The notes under the pieces: generated by a model
Databases searched by the model: none
Seen by the model: only the letters and a program-made list of their open reading frames with translations
What the model was told of the DNA's origin: nothing
Part shown: piece after piece, positions 41,232-44,840 of the stretch
Numbering within the stretch: position 1 is the first letter of the stretch
Layout of the letters: every line of letters starts with the position of its first letter
Assembly (NCBI RefSeq): GCF_000955955.1
Contig: NZ_JYJG01000033.1
Coordinates: 1-44,840 of the forward strand
DNA: 44,840 bases
Origin: Lentzea aerocolonigenes
GTDB taxonomy: Bacteria > Actinomycetota > Actinomycetes > Mycobacteriales > Pseudonocardiaceae
Direction: 5' to 3'
Translations under genes and position numbers: made by a program

Positions 41232-42514
41232 AGACGTTCGACCGTGAACTCCTGATCGGCACCACCGGTGCACTGCTCCAGCACCACCTCGGCACCCGGT
41301 GCCAGCGGCTCCTGCACTCCGACGCACAGGTCGGTGTGCAGGGGCCGCAGCCGGTAGCGGTCCTGGCCGACGCGTTCGAACCGGAACTGCTGGAACGCCA
41401 TGTCGTCACGGCACTTGTCCCACGGCTCGAGCCGTGCGCCTTCCCGCACCGAACCTCCCATCGCGCTCAGGCACCCCAGGCCGTTCGCCGGGTGGTCCCA
41501 CCAGATCCTGTCGTTGTCTCCGCCGATCGGTTCGATCAACGTCTTGGGCGGTTCACTGGAACACGCGCCCTGCACGGCGATCGGCGGGCCGTCGTGCGTC
41601 TGCCGGTCGCGGCCCTCGGTCACGCAGAGATCACCCGCCTTCAACCGGGCTGCGTACTTGCCGGTGGGCGCGGACGACGGCGTGGTGGGCGCGCCCTGGT
41701 TGACCAGCACTGCGATCAAGGCGACCACCGCCACCCCGGCCACCGCGAACACCACCGCATGCCGTCGCTTGAGCGCACGCGGGGCGCTTTCGTTCGGCTG
41801 GAGCACACGAGAGGGCCCCGCGTGGGGCGGTTCGGCTTCCGTCAGGATGCGGTGGTGCAGGTCGCGCAGAAGTGCGCTCGGGTCCGTGCCCAGCTCGTTG
41901 GAGAGGGTGCGGCGAAGGCGTTCGAACGACTCCAGCGCCTCGGCTGAGCGTCCACTGCGGTGCAGGGCGAGCATCAGCTGGCCCGCGACGCGTTCGTCGA
42001 GCGGGTGGTCAGCGGCCCGGGTGAGCAACGCCGGGAGCACCTCGCCGTGCCGGCCCTCCTTCAGCGCGACCTCGGCGCATTCGGTCTCGGCGACGTGCTT
42101 CTCCTGCAACAACCGGTCTCGCACGGAGTCGAGCCACGGCGACTGCAACCCGGTGAACGGCTCGCCGCGCCACAACTGCAGCGCCTCCGCGTGTTGCCCG
42201 GCGGAGATCAGCTTCGAGAACCGGTGCAGGTCCACGTCGTCGGCGACCAGCGCGTAACCGCCGGACTTCCGCAGAATCACGTCGTCGCCGAGCACCTGCC
42301 GCAACCGGTAGAGGTAACCGTGCAGCGCGTCTCGCGGCTTGGCGGGCGGATCGTCACCCCAGACCCGGTCGGTGAGCTGGTCGAGCGAGACCGGACGCCC
42401 GGCCTCCACCGCCAGCACGGCCAGAACGCACTGCTGACGTGCGTGCCCGACCTTCAGCTCCTGCCCGTCCCGCGTGACGACGACGTCGCCGAGAAATCCG
42501 AACCCCAGTCTCAC
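41228..42514 (-). CDS. Membrane-anchored SARP regulator with external ricin-like domain
   Basis: 428 residues. Residues 1-92 form a winged-helix DNA-binding domain (FLGDVVVTRDGQEL...LTDRVWGDDPPAKPRDALHGYLYRLRQVLG...GGYALV), and 93-226 a BTAD domain, together a complete SARP module. A basic stretch (248-251) then precedes one hydrophobic helix (252-271) and a predicted outside domain (272-428) with six cysteines and ricin-like QxF motifs (FQQFRFE, DQEFTVE). The order suggests a one-component receptor: sugar or glycan sensed outside, DNA bound inside, as in CadC-type regulators. It overlaps the CHAP gene end, and its target may be the repeats before that gene. Confidence 0.85.
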   Translation of the reverse strand: MRLGFGFLGDVVVTRDGQELKVGHARQQCVLAVLAVEAGRPVSLDQLTDRVWGDDPPAKPRDALHGYLYRLRQVLGDDVILRKSGGYALVADDVDLHRFSKLISAGQHAEALQLWRGEPFTGLQSPWLDSVRDRLLQEKHVAETECAEVALKEGRHGEVLPALLTRAADHPLDERVAGQLMLALHRSGRSAEALESFERLRRTLSNELGTDPSALLRDLHHRILTEAEPPHAGPSRVLQPNESAPRALKRRHAVVFAVAGVAVVALIAVLVNQGAPTTPSSAPTGKYAARLKAGDLCVTEGRDRQTHDGPPIAVQGACSSEPPKTLIEPIGGDNDRIWWDHPANGLGCLSAMGGSVREGARLEPWDKCRDDMAFQQFRFERVGQDRYRLRPLHTDLCVGVQEPLAPGAEVVLEQCTGGADQEFTVERL

Positions 42515-42518
42515 GGGG

Positions 42519-43784
42519 TCAAACGTAGCGAGGACGGCCCGCGATCATGCCCAGAACGGTCAACGCGGCCAGCAGCACCAGCTGCAGCACGAGCGACGTG
42601 GTCCACGAACCGGTGGCTTCCCGCAGCACGCCGAACGCGAACGGCCCGCTCGCCGCGATCAGGTAGCCGAGGCTCTGCGCCATCGCCGAGAGCCGCGCGG
42701 TGTCCGAAGTGGACTTCGTGCGCAACGACATGACCAGCAGCGCCAGCGGGAACATGCCCATGCCGAACCCGATCAGCACCACCCACAGGCCGGGCGCGGC
42801 GGACGGCGCGACGAGCATGCCGAAGATGCCGGCGAACGACAGCACGCCCAGCGCCAGCACCATCGGCGCCTGGCTCTTGAAGCGAGCGGCGATCGGCGGC
42901 ACGAACAAGCTGACCGGGACGCTGAGCAGCATCGAGACGGCGAGCAGCATGCCGGCGGTGTTGCGGTCCACGCCCGAGTCGACGAGCATGGCGGGCAACC
43001 AGCCCATGACGGTGTAGGCGAACAGCGACTGCAGGCCGAAGAACACCGTGATCACCCACGCCAGCGGGCTGCGCAGCAACGACCGCTTCTCGGCCGGGGC
43101 GGCCGAGCGGACCACCGAGGCTTCCGAGCCGTGGCGTGCACCGGCGAACCACACGATCACCGCTCCGGCGGACAGCAGCGCCCACACCCCGACGGCCAGG
43201 CGCCAGGAGCCGAAGAAGTCCTCAAGCCGTGGCGTGAGAGCGGCGGCCAGCGCGGCGCCCGCGGAGAGCGTTCCCGTGTAGACACCCGTGATCAGGCCGA
43301 CCTTGTCCGGGAAGGAAGCCTTCACCACCACCGGGATCAGCACGTTGGACACCGCGATACCGGCACACGCGATGAAGGTGCCGCCCAGCACGACCCACGG
43401 ACCGTCGATCACGCGCAGCACCAGGCCGAGCGTCAGCACCCCCAAGGACAGTCCGATCGCACGGGCCATGCCGAGGCGGCGACCCAGCCAGGGGGCCGCG
43501 AACGCCGCGAAGCCGAAGCAGAGCGCCGGAACGGCCGTCAACGCGCTGGTCCAAGCGGCCGAAACCCCAAGGGCGGCGCGGACATCGACGAGCACCGAGG
43601 CCAGACTGGTCACCGCAGGGCGGAGATTCGCCGCCGCGAGGGCGACCCCGATCGCGAGCAGCGTGGACCCGACCAGCGGAACGTGACGATTCTTGACGAC
43701 CGTCACCCTGCGACCCGGATCGGTGGCAGTCTGTGCGGCACTAGTCGTCTGCTGAATCGTCACGTGCACCACTATCGCAGACAT
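42519..43784 (-). CDS. MFS transporter (CynX/NimT family)
   Basis: About 421 residues with twelve predicted membrane helices. The N-terminal LRPAVTSLASVLVDVRAALGVS block and PWLGRRLGMARAIGLSLG loop are typical of the CynX/NimT group of the major facilitator superfamily (cyanate or nitroimidazole-type exporters; actual substrates vary). The start is uncertain: ATG at 43784 or GTG at 43763; neither has a clear ribosome binding site. It is divergent from a FadR/GntR regulator 27 bases away, which probably controls it. It ends 4 bases before the start of the SARP gene. Confidence 0.88.
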   Translation of the reverse strand: MSAIVVHVTIQQTTSAAQTATDPGRRVTVVKNRHVPLVGSTLLAIGVALAAANLRPAVTSLASVLVDVRAALGVSAAWTSALTAVPALCFGFAAFAAPWLGRRLGMARAIGLSLGVLTLGLVLRVIDGPWVVLGGTFIACAGIAVSNVLIPVVVKASFPDKVGLITGVYTGTLSAGAALAAALTPRLEDFFGSWRLAVGVWALLSAGAVIVWFAGARHGSEASVVRSAAPAEKRSLLRSPLAWVITVFFGLQSLFAYTVMGWLPAMLVDSGVDRNTAGMLLAVSMLLSVPVSLFVPPIAARFKSQAPMVLALGVLSFAGIFGMLVAPSAAPGLWVVLIGFGMGMFPLALLVMSLRTKSTSDTARLSAMAQSLGYLIAASGPFAFGVLREATGSWTTSLVLQLVLLAALTVLGMIAGRPRYV

Positions 43785-43785
43785 G

Positions 43786-43806
43786 GGATGTTCGGATGAA
43801 AGGATG
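43786..43806. promoter_or_regulatory. Three GGATG direct repeats between MFS and GntR genes
   Basis: GGATG occurs at 43786, 43794 and 43802 with an exact 8-base period, filling the 27-base gap between the divergent starts. The last copy overlaps the ribosome binding region (AAGGATGA) of the regulator gene. It is a candidate autoregulatory operator, though FadR-type sites are usually palindromic. Confidence 0.4.
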
Positions 43807-43811
43807 ACGCT

Positions 43812-44483
43812 GTGCCGTTGGCCACTACCCGACGTGCAGGCCTCGTCGACCAGGTGATCGAGCAGATGCGAAGCGCGATCACCAGCGGCGAATGGCCCGT
43901 CGGGCAGCGCATCCCGCCCGAGCCCGAGCTGGTCACCGCGCTCGGGGTGGGTCGGAACACGGTTCGTGAAGCCGTGCGCGCTCTCTCGCACGCCGGCCTG
44001 CTGGAGGTGCGGCAGGGCGACGGCACGTTCGTCCGCGCGACCAGCGAGATCTCCGGCGCGGTCCGCCGCATGTGCGGGACCGAGCTGAAAGAGGTCCTCC
44101 AGGTCCGCCGCACGCTGGAGATGGAAGGCGCGCGCCTGGCCGCGAAGCACCGCACCGACGCCGAGCTGACGCGCCTCACCGAGCTGCTGCGCAAGCGCGA
44201 CGCGGCGATGGAGGCCGAGCAGTGGGCCGAGGTGATCGAGCACGACACCGCGTTCCACGTGCTGCTCGTGCAGTGCTCGCACAACACGCTTCTAGCGGAG
44301 CTCTACCAGGGGTTGACCGAGGCGGTCAAAGCTTCGGTGGCGGCATCTGTCGACACCACGCAGCCTGGTCAGGACCAGGTGTCGCACACCGGGCTGCTGC
44401 ACGCGGTGCGGGACGGCGACCAGGAGAAGGCGGCGATCGAGGCAGGCGGGTTCTTCGAGGAGCTGATCGAGAAGTTCTGCTGA
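43812..44483 (+). CDS. FadR-subfamily GntR transcriptional regulator
   Basis: 223 residues. An N-terminal GntR winged helix (QMRSAITSGEWPVGQRIPPEPELVTALGVGRNTVREAVRALSHAGLLEVRQGDGTFV) is followed by an all-helical FCD ligand-binding domain with the metal-coordinating pattern (EHDTAFH...SHTGLLHAV). FCD members bind organic acids, amino acids or sugars. GTG start with AAGGATGA upstream. It is divergent from the MFS exporter and probably represses it in the absence of the exported compound or its precursor. Confidence 0.92.
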   Translation: MPLATTRRAGLVDQVIEQMRSAITSGEWPVGQRIPPEPELVTALGVGRNTVREAVRALSHAGLLEVRQGDGTFVRATSEISGAVRRMCGTELKEVLQVRRTLEMEGARLAAKHRTDAELTRLTELLRKRDAAMEAEQWAEVIEHDTAFHVLLVQCSHNTLLAELYQGLTEAVKASVAASVDTTQPGQDQVSHTGLLHAVRDGDQEKAAIEAGGFFEELIEKFC

Positions 44484-44487
44484 AAAC

Positions 44488-44516
44488 GCGGACGAAAGTT
44501 GTCCGCATGAGCTCAT
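44488..44516 (+). promoter_or_regulatory. Hairpin and palindrome between GntR and epoxide hydrolase genes
   Basis: GCGGAC-N7-GTCCGC (44488-44506) is directly followed by the 10-bp palindrome ATGAGCTCAT (44507-44516), all within the 45-base gap. There is no U-tract, so an operator for the downstream gene is about as likely as a weak terminator. Confidence 0.35.
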
Positions 44517-44528
44517 AGCGTGGGGGCC

Positions 44529-44840
44529 ATGGAGATCACGCCGTTCCGCATCGAGGTCCCGCAGGCCGAGGTCGACGACCTCCGCGCCCGGCTGGCTCGG
44601 ACGCGCTGGCCCGAGGACGACCTCCCCGGTGTCGGCTGGTCCTACGGCATCCCGCTGAGCTACCTGCGCCCGCTCGCCTCGTACTGGGCCGACGAGTTCG
44701 ACTGGCGGGCGCAGGAGGAGCGGATCAACTCCTACCCGCAGTTCACGACCGAGATCAGCGACCAGCGCATCCACTTCGTGCATGTCCGCTCGCAGAAGCC
44801 GGACGCGTTGCCGTTGCTGCTGATCCACGGCTGGCCGGGC
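44529..44840 (+). CDS. Epoxide hydrolase N-terminal part (cut by window edge)
   Basis: The first 104 codons of a gene that runs off the right edge. The sequence [22 protein letters not shown]-x-[19 protein letters not shown] and [16 protein letters not shown] is the epoxide hydrolase N-terminal (EHN) domain. It then enters an alpha/beta hydrolase core with HFVHVRS and ends at the oxyanion motif HGWPG. Members open epoxides with an aspartate nucleophile, which would lie beyond the edge. GGGGG precedes the ATG. No frameshift in the visible part. Confidence 0.88.
   Translation, partial: MEITPFRIEVPQAEVDDLRARLARTRWPEDDLPGVGWSYGIPLSYLRPLASYWADEFDWRAQEERINSYPQFTTEISDQRIHFVHVRSQKPDALPLLLIHGWPG

Noticed and set aside
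1..44840. CRISPR array, insertion sequence, prophage or integrative element
   Set aside because: No spaced direct repeats, transposase, integrase, terminal inverted repeats or tRNA attachment site could be seen.

Overview
The window looks like chromosomal DNA from a high-GC filamentous actinomycete, probably of the order Pseudonocardiales (inference). The evidence is strong G/C third-position bias, a mycothione reductase (mycothiol is an actinobacterial thiol), SARP/AfsR-type regulators, an S-adenosyl methyltransferase of the old DUF574 family, leaderless promoters, and a lon gene preceded by what look like ClgR and HspR operators. No transposase, integrase, tRNA, rRNA, CRISPR array or prophage gene was recognised. 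Genes are tightly packed. The longest gene-free stretches are 1-174 (nothing convincing) and 13646-13850 (a cobalamin riboswitch).

Left part (1-14 kb): a secreted lectin-like protein, a CysG-like sirohaem/corrin enzyme, a PIG-L deacetylase coupled to a zinc-type CDF exporter, a secreted trypsin-like protease and a secreted HExxH metalloprotease. Then comes a six-gene minus-strand cobalamin operon (chelatase-like ChlID, cobO, cobB, cobM, cobL, cbiG) behind a cobalamin riboswitch. Several of its methyltransferase domains look shortened.

Middle (14-31 kb): a P450 plus threonine-aldolase-like pair divergent from a BioF-like enzyme; an ElaA-type acetyltransferase; a LysE exporter; an AfsR-like NB-ARC/TPR regulator lacking the BTAD domain; three further trypsin-like proteases and an M48 protease; an alpha/beta hydrolase; an ABC exporter coupled to a Vat/CatB-like acetyltransferase; a patatin-like lipase with an inserted membrane region; and a PheS-related ligase (SrmL type). 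The ligase has a leaderless 15-codon leader ORF and a 9-bp hairpin that masks its ribosome binding site. This is the best candidate in the window for an undescribed regulatory system.

Right part (31-45 kb): lon with candidate ClgR and HAIR operators and an unusual 26-bp terminal hairpin; two AMIN-like secreted proteins and a polysaccharide deacetylase lipoprotein; a PEBP protein; an EamA transporter; a GlxA-type regulator; mycothione reductase; small flavodoxin and VOC proteins; a secreted CHAP hydrolase with helically phased repeats upstream; a membrane-anchored SARP regulator with an external ricin-like domain; a CynX-type MFS exporter divergent from a FadR/GntR regulator; and the start of an epoxide hydrolase. 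A secretome theme runs through the window, and six of the seven convergent gene pairs overlap at their 3' ends.
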